A stretch of 64,000 nucleotides of DNA from Saprospiraceae bacterium (GTDB taxonomy: Bacteria; Bacteroidota; Bacteroidia; Chitinophagales; Saprospiraceae), in contig JAIYAV010000289.1 in the NCBI GenBank assembly GCA_027488855.1, positions 1 through 64,000 of the forward strand, in the 5' to 3' direction. The notes under the pieces are model-generated. The model was not told the origin of the DNA. It worked only from the letters and a program-made list of their open reading frames with translations, and made no database searches. The translations under genes were made by a program, and so were the position numbers. The number at the start of each line of letters is the position of its first letter. The first letter of the stretch is position 1. Below, in pieces: positions 1-8,691 of the stretch.

Positions 1-55
1 TATTAAGCGCTTCGTAACGGGAGGCCGCTAGGGCCAGAAATTCTTCCTTGCTCAT
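1..55 (-). CDS. 5' fragment of a CDS running off the window edge (MSKEEFLALAASRYEALN...); possibly transposase-like N-terminus
   Basis: Reverse-strand ATG at 53-55 opens an uninterrupted frame to the window edge; too short to identify reliably. Confidence 0.35.
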   Translation of the reverse strand, partial: MSKEEFLALAASRYEALN

Positions 56-111
56 CTTGATTGGATTTGTTCTAAAGATAAGCCTTTTCAAATTGTCTGC
101 GACAATTTGAA

Positions 112-684
112 TTACACCCCATCGAACTCATCATAACAATATTTTTTTAAGCCCTCATCTAAAAGCAATTGACTCGGATTAATACTTTTTTGATTAACAA
201 AAGAATAAGCATCTACACAATTTCTATTTTTATCGTATTCGAAAACATGGTTAATGTTGCCGTCTGTGTCCATTAGGTAAACATTAGAATTCAGTCTTAC
301 ATCTTTGTCGTTATAAAAAACCTCCTTTATATATTTTTTTTCGTTGTTTGTAATCGATTTAGTCTTTCTCTCTAAACCACCGTTTTCATCATATATAAAA
401 AATAGCTGAACTTCGACTTCCTCTATCCTGACAGCAGGAAGAGCTATGTCAAATTGCAATTTAGAATACCGAGACTTATGAAACTCAACTACACTATTGA
501 ATTGGCTCAGGTCATCAATGTAATAATCGATACCAATGAGGTCACCATTTAAATAACTTTCTTTGTAATTTAAGCCAACTTCAGCATTTGAAAAAAAGGC
601 ACAATACCTACTTTCCATCAATGCCTGGGTTTGAGAAATTTCATCCTCTGAATCTGTTTCCCATCCTTTAAAGTATTTTACCAT
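112..684 (-). CDS. hypothetical protein
   Basis: 190-aa ORF, no recognised domain. Confidence 0.55.
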   Translation of the reverse strand: MVKYFKGWETDSEDEISQTQALMESRYCAFFSNAEVGLNYKESYLNGDLIGIDYYIDDLSQFNSVVEFHKSRYSKLQFDIALPAVRIEEVEVQLFFIYDENGGLERKTKSITNNEKKYIKEVFYNDKDVRLNSNVYLMDTDGNINHVFEYDKNRNCVDAYSFVNQKSINPSQLLLDEGLKKYCYDEFDGV

Positions 685-756
685 GGATTCTTTAAATTTT
701 AATTTAGTTTCATATCGAAACTTGATCGTCCACAGTACTGATCAGTTCTAAGGTTC

Positions 757-899
757 AGCGCTTCGCTGGTACAAGTCTCCAGACTTGTACCAATATCAAC
801 ACGTCTTCAGACGTGTGTTTATTCAATGTTTTCGCGTTGCTCGTGCGTCAGAGACGCGAAAATAATGGCACAAGTCTGGAGACTTGTACCAGCGAAGCT
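757..899. repeat. REP-pair/BIME-like inverted repeat; each arm is itself a palindrome (GGTACAAGTCTCCAGACTTGTACC)
   Basis: Arms 757-792 and 866-899 are reverse complements with about 1 mismatch; inner hairpin ACACGTCTTCAGACGTGT. Confidence 0.85.
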
Positions 900-970
900 A
901 CCGCAGCAATTTTGACAAGGGCATTGTCTAAGTGGCTCGCGGTAGCCTAAACTTCTCAACTCCTCAACTT

Positions 971-1741
971 TTATAGAAGTGTCTTAAACTCCTTACTCAC
1001 CTGTTCCCCCGGAAAATAAACCCGTTCCAAAAACAAGCCAGCTGGAGGCGCGGTGTATTTTGCAGGCTCCGGGCTAGGCGCTTCGAGCCATTCTTTAAAT
1101 TTGGCGGGATCCATCCGGCCGGTGCCTACTTCAACCAGGCAGCCCACGACCCGACGCACCATTTTCCACAAAAAATGCGAAGCCACGATGTGTACAATGA
1201 TCATGTCCCCTTTTTCTACCACCTTGAGCTGTTGCAACTCTACTTTGGAGCTTTTTTCGGTCCCTTTTTCATTGGAGAAGGACTTGAAATCGTGAAAACC
1301 CACCAGGTGTGCAGCGGCCTGGTTCATCTTTTCTACGTCCAAGGGGTCTTTGACCCACCACATGAAGTGTTTGCCAAAGGCGTTGCGGCGGCGCGAGATT
1401 TGGTAGATGTAGCTGCGCGCAATGGCGTCGTGGCGGGCATGGAATTTTGGTGACACCGAATCCACGCTGATGACATTGACATCGTGGGGCAGCAGGTCAT
1501 TCAGTTTTTGCCGGATCAAACGCACGGGCATTTTGGAGTTTACGTCCAGGTGCGCCACTTGCCCGAGGGCATGTACACCAGCGTCGGTGCGGCCAGAGCC
1601 ATATACTTCAACCTTTTCGGTTTCAAATACTGTTTGTGCAGCTTTGATCAATAAGCCCTGAATGGAGCGGGCATCTTCCTGGACTTGCCAACCTTTGAAG
1701 CGGCCACCATCGTATTCTAAAGTCAGTTTAAACTTTCCCAT
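971..1741 (-). CDS. truA: tRNA pseudouridine(38-40) synthase TruA
   Basis: LTLEYDGGRFKGWQVQ, GSGRTDAGVHALGQVAH (catalytic Asp motif), VRRVVGCLVEVG. Confidence 0.95.
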   Translation of the reverse strand: MGKFKLTLEYDGGRFKGWQVQEDARSIQGLLIKAAQTVFETEKVEVYGSGRTDAGVHALGQVAHLDVNSKMPVRLIRQKLNDLLPHDVNVISVDSVSPKFHARHDAIARSYIYQISRRRNAFGKHFMWWVKDPLDVEKMNQAAAHLVGFHDFKSFSNEKGTEKSSKVELQQLKVVEKGDMIIVHIVASHFLWKMVRRVVGCLVEVGTGRMDPAKFKEWLEAPSPEPAKYTAPPAGLFLERVYFPGEQVSKEFKTLL

Positions 1742-1793
1742 ACTGCAAAAATGCGGCGGGATTTAGAGGTTTTACAGCATTTAGCGTTTTTTT

Positions 1794-3317
1794 TTACAAA
1801 CAGCTTTTAAAAATGCGCATACCACGTTCCATTTCCTCCTCATTTGCCGATGCAAAACCCAGGCGAGTAACATTCAGATCGGGGGTATAATTGGACGCAT
1901 CGGGGATGTACAAGCCTTTTTGCAGCAGTTTTTCGCGGATTTTGCGCAATGGGAATTCAGGGTCAAACTGCGCCCAGACCGCCATACCGCCCATCGGTTT
2001 TTTAAACTCAACAATGGAGCCTAGTTCTTGGGACAGCATGTCACAAAACAAATTGCGCCGCTGCTGGTAGGTTTTTTGCGCTTTTTTCAGGTGCCGTTTC
2101 ATTTCCCCATCCCGAAAGAGTGTGGCTGTAGCTGCCTCCAGTAAATTGTCACCTTGCCGATCCAGGATGCGGCGCAAGCGGGCCAGGTTTTCGATCACTT
2201 CGCTGGGCGCGGCCACGTAGCCAATGCGCAAGGAGGGGGAAAAGGCTTTGCACAAGGAGCCTACGTACACCACATGCCCGCCCGTATCGGCACCCGCCAG
2301 GGGGAGAATTGGGTTGCTGTTGTAATGAAAATCATAGTCGTAATCATCCTCCAGAATACAAAAGTGGTATTGCTGGGCCAGTTGTAGGAGGCGCAGGCGG
2401 CGCTCGGCGGGCATGGTCACCGTAGTTGGATAGTGATGGTGCGGAGTGACGTAGACGAGGCGTACGGGCTGCTCCTGACACAATTGTTCGATGGCCTGCA
2501 CATCAATGCCGTGCTCATCGACTGGCACATGCAACAATTTAGCCCCTTGGCGCTGAAAAATCAGGTTGGCCGAGCCATAGGATATTTTCCCAACCACAAC
2601 TACGTCCTGCGCCTGAACGAGCAACTGAGCAGTGAGGTAAATGGCCATCGTACTGCCACGGGTGATCAGCACATTGTCCAATTCGATGGGCAGGCCACGG
2701 GTTTCGCGCAAGTATTTGGTCATCTGTGTCCGCAGCGACAACTCGCCCAGGGTATCACCATAAAAGAACAAATTTTTGCGGTAGCCCTGTTGCAGTGCCG
2801 TGCGGTAAGCGCGGTTGAGGGCATCCCAAGGGGCGAGGCGCACGTCGGGGAATCCATCGTCAAAAGCCAGGCTATTGCTGCCGCGCAAAACGGGTTTGCT
2901 CAGGCTTGGGTCGGCGTAAATAGAGAAGCCTGCCTTGACCCGGGGATTGGCGGCAGGATTGGTATTTGGATTGAAGCCCTGCACTTTGATTTCGGGCAGT
3001 TTTTGACTCACAAAAGTCCCCTTAGCCGCCTGGGTTTCGATCCAACCCTGGGCCAATAGTTCATCGTAAGCGGCTACAACCGTTTGCCGATGCACCCCCA
3101 ATACTTCCGCCAAAGCACGAGTCCCCGGCAATTGTGCACCTGCGGGGATGGTGCCTTTGCGGATGTGCTCCGCCAGGCTATTGGAGATTTGGATAAAAAC
3201 GGAGGCTTTAACTCCTTTGTCGATGTGGATGAGGGTAGCAAAGGGCAACATGTTGGTAATGGTCTGTTCGCGCCAAAAATACAAATCTGGACTATTGATT
3301 TTTTGCAATCTGGCCAT
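1794..3317 (-). CDS. MocR/PdxR-type GntR transcriptional regulator with aminotransferase-like domain
   Basis: N-terminal GntR wHTH (LAEHIRKGTIPAGAQLPGTRALAEVLGVHRQTVVAAYDEL) plus fold-type I aminotransferase domain (VVYVGSLCKAFSPSLRIGY). Confidence 0.92.
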   Translation of the reverse strand: MARLQKINSPDLYFWREQTITNMLPFATLIHIDKGVKASVFIQISNSLAEHIRKGTIPAGAQLPGTRALAEVLGVHRQTVVAAYDELLAQGWIETQAAKGTFVSQKLPEIKVQGFNPNTNPAANPRVKAGFSIYADPSLSKPVLRGSNSLAFDDGFPDVRLAPWDALNRAYRTALQQGYRKNLFFYGDTLGELSLRTQMTKYLRETRGLPIELDNVLITRGSTMAIYLTAQLLVQAQDVVVVGKISYGSANLIFQRQGAKLLHVPVDEHGIDVQAIEQLCQEQPVRLVYVTPHHHYPTTVTMPAERRLRLLQLAQQYHFCILEDDYDYDFHYNSNPILPLAGADTGGHVVYVGSLCKAFSPSLRIGYVAAPSEVIENLARLRRILDRQGDNLLEAATATLFRDGEMKRHLKKAQKTYQQRRNLFCDMLSQELGSIVEFKKPMGGMAVWAQFDPEFPLRKIREKLLQKGLYIPDASNYTPDLNVTRLGFASANEEEMERGMRIFKSCL

Positions 3318-3320
3318 TTA

Positions 3321-3340
3321 TAGTAGTCCTTTTTGTACTA
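3321..3340. promoter_or_regulatory. candidate operator: inverted repeat TAGTA-N10-TACTA in the divergent promoter
   Basis: Located between the divergent MocR-like regulator and ABM-family genes. Confidence 0.35.
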
Positions 3341-3357
3341 TTTTTGTTCAAAATGAA

Positions 3358-3714
3358 ATGATCATGGCCTCCAATACCGAAAATCAGCAACCTGCATTAG
3401 CCGATACGCCCAAACCGCCGTATTACGCGGTCATTTTCAGCACCACCCGCACCGAAGGCGACAATGGCTATGGGGAAATGGCAGAAAAAATGGCCCAACT
3501 CGCCGCCACCATGCCGGGATACCTGGGGGCAGAAAGCGCCCGGAATGAAATTGGCATCACCGTGTCCTACTGGAAAGACCTGGAAAGCATCAAAAATTGG
3601 AAATACCAGATGGAGCATGTGGAGGCCCGGGATTTGGGGCGGGAGGTCTGGTACCAGTCGTATCGCTTAAGGATCGCGAAGGTGGAGCGGGATTATGGGT
3701 TTGAGAAGCGGTGA
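3358..3714 (+). CDS. antibiotic biosynthesis monooxygenase (ABM)-like domain protein
   Basis: YYAVIFSTTRTEGDNGYGEMAEKMAQLAATMPGYLGAESARNEIGITVSYWKDLESIKNWK; ATG at 3358 inside ORF 3148-3714. Confidence 0.8.
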   Translation: MIMASNTENQQPALADTPKPPYYAVIFSTTRTEGDNGYGEMAEKMAQLAATMPGYLGAESARNEIGITVSYWKDLESIKNWKYQMEHVEARDLGREVWYQSYRLRIAKVERDYGFEKR

Positions 3715-3758
3715 TGGTCCATGCACGGTCGAGCAAAGCACTGTTTCGCTGCTTTACC

Positions 3759-3783
3759 CCCCGAAGGTCTGAAACCTTCGGGG
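3759..3783. repeat. perfect hairpin CCCCGAAGGT-CTGAA-ACCTTCGGGG
   Basis: 10-bp arms, 5-nt loop. Confidence 0.7.
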
Positions 3784-3883
3784 AGGGGTTCTAGATTTGT
3801 GCATAAATCCTTGATATTTTCTGCTCTACCCCCACACTTTCTCCCCAAAATTTCCTATTCTTGCCTAAGAATCTCAAGCATTT

Positions 3884-4603
3884 ATGGCCAATACAGCCCA
3901 GCGGGCCACTATTTTTGACACGGTTATGGAATTGTTGCTCCTACTGGCTGCGGCAGTCATCCTTGCTTTTGCCTGCCTGATGGGCACCAAAATTGTGCCC
4001 TATTTTAGTTTTAACCCCCTTCAGGATTTTTTGGGTACCAAAACCGATCATGTTTTGGCCAAGCCCCTTTTCCAGGTTTCTTTTTACATCCACATTGCCA
4101 GCAGTTGGGTGGTGATGACTACGGGTGCACTGCAACTCATCCCCGCTTTGTACCGCAATTGGCCCAAATTTCACCGTTGGACGGGGCGGATATATGCTGC
4201 GGTTATTCTGGTACTGGCCTGCCCTTCGGGTTTGGGGCTGGCGATTTATGCCAATGGCGGTTTGGCCGCCAAAGTAGGATTTACGCTGCAATGTATAGTC
4301 TGGTGGTTTTTGACCTTACAAGCCTGGCGTTATGCCCGCCTGGGGCAATGGGAAAAACATGCCAACACAGTACTGCGCAGTCTTGCCGTGACCATTGCCG
4401 CCATGAGTCTGCGCACCGAAAGTTACTTTATGTTTTACTACCTAGGCACCAAACCCATCGAAACTTACCTGACGGTGACCTGGCTTTCCTGGGTAGGCAA
4501 TCTCTTTATCGCCGAAATCTTGATTTTTTTGGGCTGGGGCCCTTATATGATCAAAAGAATGTTCCCCCCATCATCGTTATACCATAAAACTAATGTAAAA
4601 TGA
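3884..4603 (+). CDS. DUF2306-like multi-pass membrane protein
   Basis: Hydrophobic; HIASSWVVMTTGALQLIPALY...FHRWTGRIYA motif. Confidence 0.75.
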   Translation: MANTAQRATIFDTVMELLLLLAAAVILAFACLMGTKIVPYFSFNPLQDFLGTKTDHVLAKPLFQVSFYIHIASSWVVMTTGALQLIPALYRNWPKFHRWTGRIYAAVILVLACPSGLGLAIYANGGLAAKVGFTLQCIVWWFLTLQAWRYARLGQWEKHANTVLRSLAVTIAAMSLRTESYFMFYYLGTKPIETYLTVTWLSWVGNLFIAEILIFLGWGPYMIKRMFPPSSLYHKTNVK

Positions 4604-5472
4604 AAAAACACCTTTCTCAATTGACCTTCTTTGCAGTAGCCTTTGCGCTCTGCTCATTCGGGTTGATGCAGTGCACCCAAAAGGCTGCCCAACAAACCGA
4701 AAAAGAAACCGAACCTACTCCACTGGTAACACACGCTGAAGGGGCTGATACCTTGCGGGATGAGAGCATTACTGAGAGCGAAGTGAAGCCCATCAAGCTG
4801 AAATGGCTCAATTCGGCAGGCATGCACGGATTGTTGGATACGCTGGATTTGTCGAACATCGTGGTGAGCCACAATTGGGCGGAACTGGGCTTTTATGGTG
4901 AAGACCGCTACAAAATCGAGTTCTATTTCTCAGAAGTGACCAAAGACGAAAAAGATCCTTTCCTGTACCACATCGTAGGCAAAAACCTCCACAAGAAGGT
5001 GGTTTCAGCATTCAAAGGCACTTTCCGCATTGATAGTTTGGCACAAGTTTCCGACCCCAACCTCGATACCGAGGAAGTTGGGGACATGGGTGTACAACGC
5101 ATTTATTCTGCCAATGGGAAATTCACCCTGGCCGAAGACAGCCTGAAAAAATACTCTGGTCGTTTTACTGGCAAGATGCAAATGGATTTTGCTTCCTACG
5201 ACAAGGCACCGACCGAAATCTGGTTTTTCTCCGAAACGCCCAACCAGGGCAGTGGCATCCGTTATGATGGCCTATGGACGAGCTACAAAACGGGCAAATC
5301 CAAACCCGTGATCTGGTCAAAAGATATCTTCCGCTTTGCCAACGACATTCTCGAAGAATTCTCCATCGGCGAGCGCGACGTAGAAATCAACGAAAAATAC
5401 CGCAAGCTGGGGTGGGATAACTTTTGGGAAAATGAAGAATGGTGGGCTGAGTCGAAGAAGGTGACGATGTAA
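4600..5472 (+). CDS. putative lipoprotein, hypothetical
   Basis: Signal peptide with lipobox-like LMQC; overlaps the upstream stop (ATGA). Confidence 0.65.
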   Translation: MKKHLSQLTFFAVAFALCSFGLMQCTQKAAQQTEKETEPTPLVTHAEGADTLRDESITESEVKPIKLKWLNSAGMHGLLDTLDLSNIVVSHNWAELGFYGEDRYKIEFYFSEVTKDEKDPFLYHIVGKNLHKKVVSAFKGTFRIDSLAQVSDPNLDTEEVGDMGVQRIYSANGKFTLAEDSLKKYSGRFTGKMQMDFASYDKAPTEIWFFSETPNQGSGIRYDGLWTSYKTGKSKPVIWSKDIFRFANDILEEFSIGERDVEINEKYRKLGWDNFWENEEWWAESKKVTM

Positions 5473-5473
5473 G

Positions 5474-5583
5474 TAGCTATCAGCAGTCAGCAATCAGCTA
5501 TCAGCAGTCAGCCCGAGGCAGCCTCCTTTGGCTGACAGCTGACAGCTGATAGCTCATCGCTGATTGCTGAATGCTCATAGCTA
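5474..5583. repeat. inverted repeat with heptad-periodic arms (AGCTATC AGCAGTC AGCAATC ... / GCTGACA GCTGACA GCTGATA ...)
   Basis: Direct reading; 7-bp period in both arms. Confidence 0.85.
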
Positions 5584-5652
5584 AAAAAACCTAAAATATA
5601 AGGAAGACACTCAGTTTCAAATTCGTAGTTTGCAGCCCAAACTGGCTTCAAA

Positions 5653-7806
5653 ATGAAAAAGAATTGGGTGCTTTATGGAATAGTTATCGCTTTGTTGGTG
5701 TTGCTGGGCTGGTGGGTACTGCATCAAGGGCCGGCACTGGAAGCGCCAAACAATTTCAGTACCCGTGTACAGGATGGGCCCGTGCATTTTTGGGATTCAA
5801 TCTTGGAAGGGATAACCCATCCACTGAGTATTTTTTTGCTACAAATTTTGACCATTTTAAGCATCGCCCGCCTTTTAGGCTGGTTGATTGGCAAAATGGG
5901 GCAACCCAGCGTAGTGGGGGAAATTGTGGCGGGAATTTTGCTTGGCCCTTCTTTATTGGGCTGGCTTGCGCCCGATTTTTCTAGTTTTTTGTTTGCGCCC
6001 AACTCTCTGGGCAATCTCCAACTGATCAGCCAATTAGGCCTTGTGCTTTTTATGTTTACGGTGGGCATGGAACTGGACTTGCGGGTACTGCGCAAATCGG
6101 CATTGGATGTCATTTTTATCAGCCAATCCAGCATCATTGTACCCTATGTAGGCGGGATTGTACTGGCCTGGATCTTGTACCAAACCTATGCTCCGGAAGG
6201 GATAGGCTTTTTGGCTTTTGCCCTGTTTATTGGTATTGCCATGAGCATTACGGCTTTTCCGGTGTTGGCGCGCATTACCCAGGAGCGCGGGTTGAACAAA
6301 ACACCTTTGGGCAGTTTGGCTTTGGCAGCAGCAGCAATCAACGATGTTTTGGCATGGTGTATCCTGGCGGCGATCATTGCCATGGTGCGTACCGGTCCAG
6401 CGAATAGTGCCTTTTTGACGATTGGGCTTTCGGTATTGTATGTGTTGTTTATGCTATACGTGGTTCGGCCCTTATTGGCCAGGGTGGCCAACCGATTTTT
6501 TAGTTATGAAACGATGAACCGCTCGGTGATCGCAGTTATTTTCGCAGTGTTGGTGCTTTCAGCCTTGATCACCGAAATCATTGGCATTCATGCGCTTTTT
6601 GGTGCTTTTTTGGCCGGAGTGATTATTCCCCAAAATGAAGAATTTCGCCACGTGATCATCAATAAAATTGAAGATTTGACGGTGGTGCTTTTGTTGCCGC
6701 TCTTTTTTGTGTTTACGGGCTTGCGTACTCAAATTGGTCTGCTCAATACGCCGGAATTGTGGCAAACTTGTGGCCTGATCATCCTTTTTGCAGTGTTAGG
6801 CAAATTCATTGGCAGCACCATACCCGCGCGGATCAGCGGACAAACTTGGTATGACTCCCTGGCTTTGGGTGCTTTGATGAACACTCGAGGTTTGATGGAG
6901 TTGATTGTGCTTAATATTGGTTTTGACTTGGGTATTTTATCCCCTGAAGTATTTGCTATGATGGTACTGATGGCTTTGGCGACTACGTTTATGACTGGCC
7001 CGGCATTGAATGCTTTGCAATGGTTTCAGCGTAAATTCGGGAGCAAACCCGAGGCTATTCCGGCGCTACCCGAGCAAACCCAACGTACTCCTTTTCGGTT
7101 GTTGATTTCTTTTGGACAACCCAAAGCAGGTGTTCGCCTTTTGCAATTGGCTCAACAGTTGCACATTTTGGGTGAAACCCACGCCTTACATTTTACTCCC
7201 AATGCCGATATTTCCATTCCAGAGGCCGAAATTTTTGAAAAAGAAGGGTTTGAGCCCATTTTAGGCTTGGCCGAAAGGTACCATCTTCCGTTACAAACGC
7301 ATTACAAAGCCAGCAACAATGTGCCCCAGGAAATCATCCAACATGCCAATCGGGGGGCGTATAACTTGATGTTGATCGGAAGTTCCCGGCCACTGTTTTC
7401 GAGTGACGAAACTGGGGGCATGGTGCAAACTTTTTTTGAAAGCATCGATTGTGCCATCGGTGTGTTGATCGACAAAGGGTTCGTTCAAATCAAAAAAGTG
7501 CTGATGGTGTATTACGATGAGCAGGATGTTTATTTGTTGAACCTGCTGCACCAATGTTTTGAGCGGGAGAACATGCCACAATTCAAGGTACTGAGCTATG
7601 CAGAACCAACCGAAATAGCTGCGCCCTACGTGGCAAAGGGCAACTGGGTAGTGCAAGCCAATTTGGAGATGAACACCTTTCGGGAATACGACCTCTTGAT
7701 TTTGAGCCGCAATTTTTGGGAAATCATCAAATTGCAGCGCTACGAGCTGATGGCGTATGCCCCCTCCATCCTGATCCTACACCCAGGCAATGAGACGAAG
7801 GGTTGA
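5653..7806 (+). CDS. cation:proton antiporter (CPA2/Kef-type) with C-terminal universal-stress-like region
   Basis: 12-TM Na+/H+ exchanger-like domain (GEIVAGILLGPSLLG, MNTRGLMELIVLNIG). Confidence 0.9.
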   Translation: MKKNWVLYGIVIALLVLLGWWVLHQGPALEAPNNFSTRVQDGPVHFWDSILEGITHPLSIFLLQILTILSIARLLGWLIGKMGQPSVVGEIVAGILLGPSLLGWLAPDFSSFLFAPNSLGNLQLISQLGLVLFMFTVGMELDLRVLRKSALDVIFISQSSIIVPYVGGIVLAWILYQTYAPEGIGFLAFALFIGIAMSITAFPVLARITQERGLNKTPLGSLALAAAAINDVLAWCILAAIIAMVRTGPANSAFLTIGLSVLYVLFMLYVVRPLLARVANRFFSYETMNRSVIAVIFAVLVLSALITEIIGIHALFGAFLAGVIIPQNEEFRHVIINKIEDLTVVLLLPLFFVFTGLRTQIGLLNTPELWQTCGLIILFAVLGKFIGSTIPARISGQTWYDSLALGALMNTRGLMELIVLNIGFDLGILSPEVFAMMVLMALATTFMTGPALNALQWFQRKFGSKPEAIPALPEQTQRTPFRLLISFGQPKAGVRLLQLAQQLHILGETHALHFTPNADISIPEAEIFEKEGFEPILGLAERYHLPLQTHYKASNNVPQEIIQHANRGAYNLMLIGSSRPLFSSDETGGMVQTFFESIDCAIGVLIDKGFVQIKKVLMVYYDEQDVYLLNLLHQCFERENMPQFKVLSYAEPTEIAAPYVAKGNWVVQANLEMNTFREYDLLILSRNFWEIIKLQRYELMAYAPSILILHPGNETKG

Positions 7807-7877
7807 ATTTTGATTCATGTCCTTCGCTTCTAGAATACAAAAATGTCCAGTGTTGTGGTTTTGTTCCGAAAATCACA

Positions 7878-8444
7878 TCATTGTTTGACTTCCAAACTGC
7901 CATCTACTGCACTAAAGCGGATATTGGAAAAATCCTGATTGGCCGTAAAACCGTGGCTCCGAATGGTATCCTTCGGGGTGCTGACAACCACAAATCGATT
8001 GGTGGAAACCTGTTGATCCCGTTCGTTCCAGGTGAGTTCGGGCGATTCGAGTTTTTTGCCATCCACACTTTTCCATACCACACTGTCCCGCACGAGGGTG
8101 ATGCCTTTGTATTCGTAACGTACAGCGTATTTGGCCGTGAGTGTACCCGCTAATGCGCCGTAAGTGTTGAAAAAATCAACTTTGATGCCTTTGATGAACT
8201 CCTGCCGTGGATCGTCGCTGACCAGGTGGCGCAGCATCACTGGCCCACGAATGCGCACGCGAATCAGAGCGGAGTCGCTGTACAGCATGTCTACGTCTTG
8301 AATCCGTTCAATGGAGACGTCAGTTTTGGAAAAAACTTCGACTGCCTCGTCATTGCCTGTGCAGTTGTACAAGAGCAAGCTGAGAATGCTTAGGAAAAAT
8401 ATGAGTGTGCGCATGAAACTTGAAATATTAGTAATGGATAGCAA
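7878..8444 (-). CDS. lptC: LPS export ABC transporter periplasmic protein LptC
   Basis: Lipobox LYNC; LptC pattern (ADVDFFNTYGALAGTLTAKYAVRYE-like, LTWNERDQQVSTNRFV). Confidence 0.85.
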   Translation of the reverse strand: MLSITNISSFMRTLIFFLSILSLLLYNCTGNDEAVEVFSKTDVSIERIQDVDMLYSDSALIRVRIRGPVMLRHLVSDDPRQEFIKGIKVDFFNTYGALAGTLTAKYAVRYEYKGITLVRDSVVWKSVDGKKLESPELTWNERDQQVSTNRFVVVSTPKDTIRSHGFTANQDFSNIRFSAVDGSLEVKQ

Positions 8445-8470
8445 TATTTTGTAGAGTCGACAAAATAAAC

Positions 8471-8636
8471 ATGTGCGACTTCTTCGAAGTCGTAAAACCT
8501 TAACTCAACTGCGATCATTTTCTACAAATGTGTGACTTCTCCGAAGTCGATCCAATGACTTCGGAGAAGTCACACATTTGTAGTAGAATTTGTAGTAAGT
8601 GATTTAGTTTTTACGACTTCGGAGAAGTCGCACATG
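8471..8636. repeat. nested inverted repeat, REP-pair/BIME-like (GACTTCKYCGAAGTC units)
   Basis: Inner perfect 27-bp arms 8522-8548 / 8557-8583; outer arms 8471-8497 / 8608-8634. Confidence 0.9.
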
Positions 8637-8691
8637 ATTTCGGTTTTAATGCTATGATCGATGTTGGAACAGTTTTGCTGCCCCTATTTGT

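Noticed and set aside
2433-3059. 208-aa + strand ORF
   Set aside because: Fully antisense to the well-supported MocR-type regulator; the composition is a shadow ORF.
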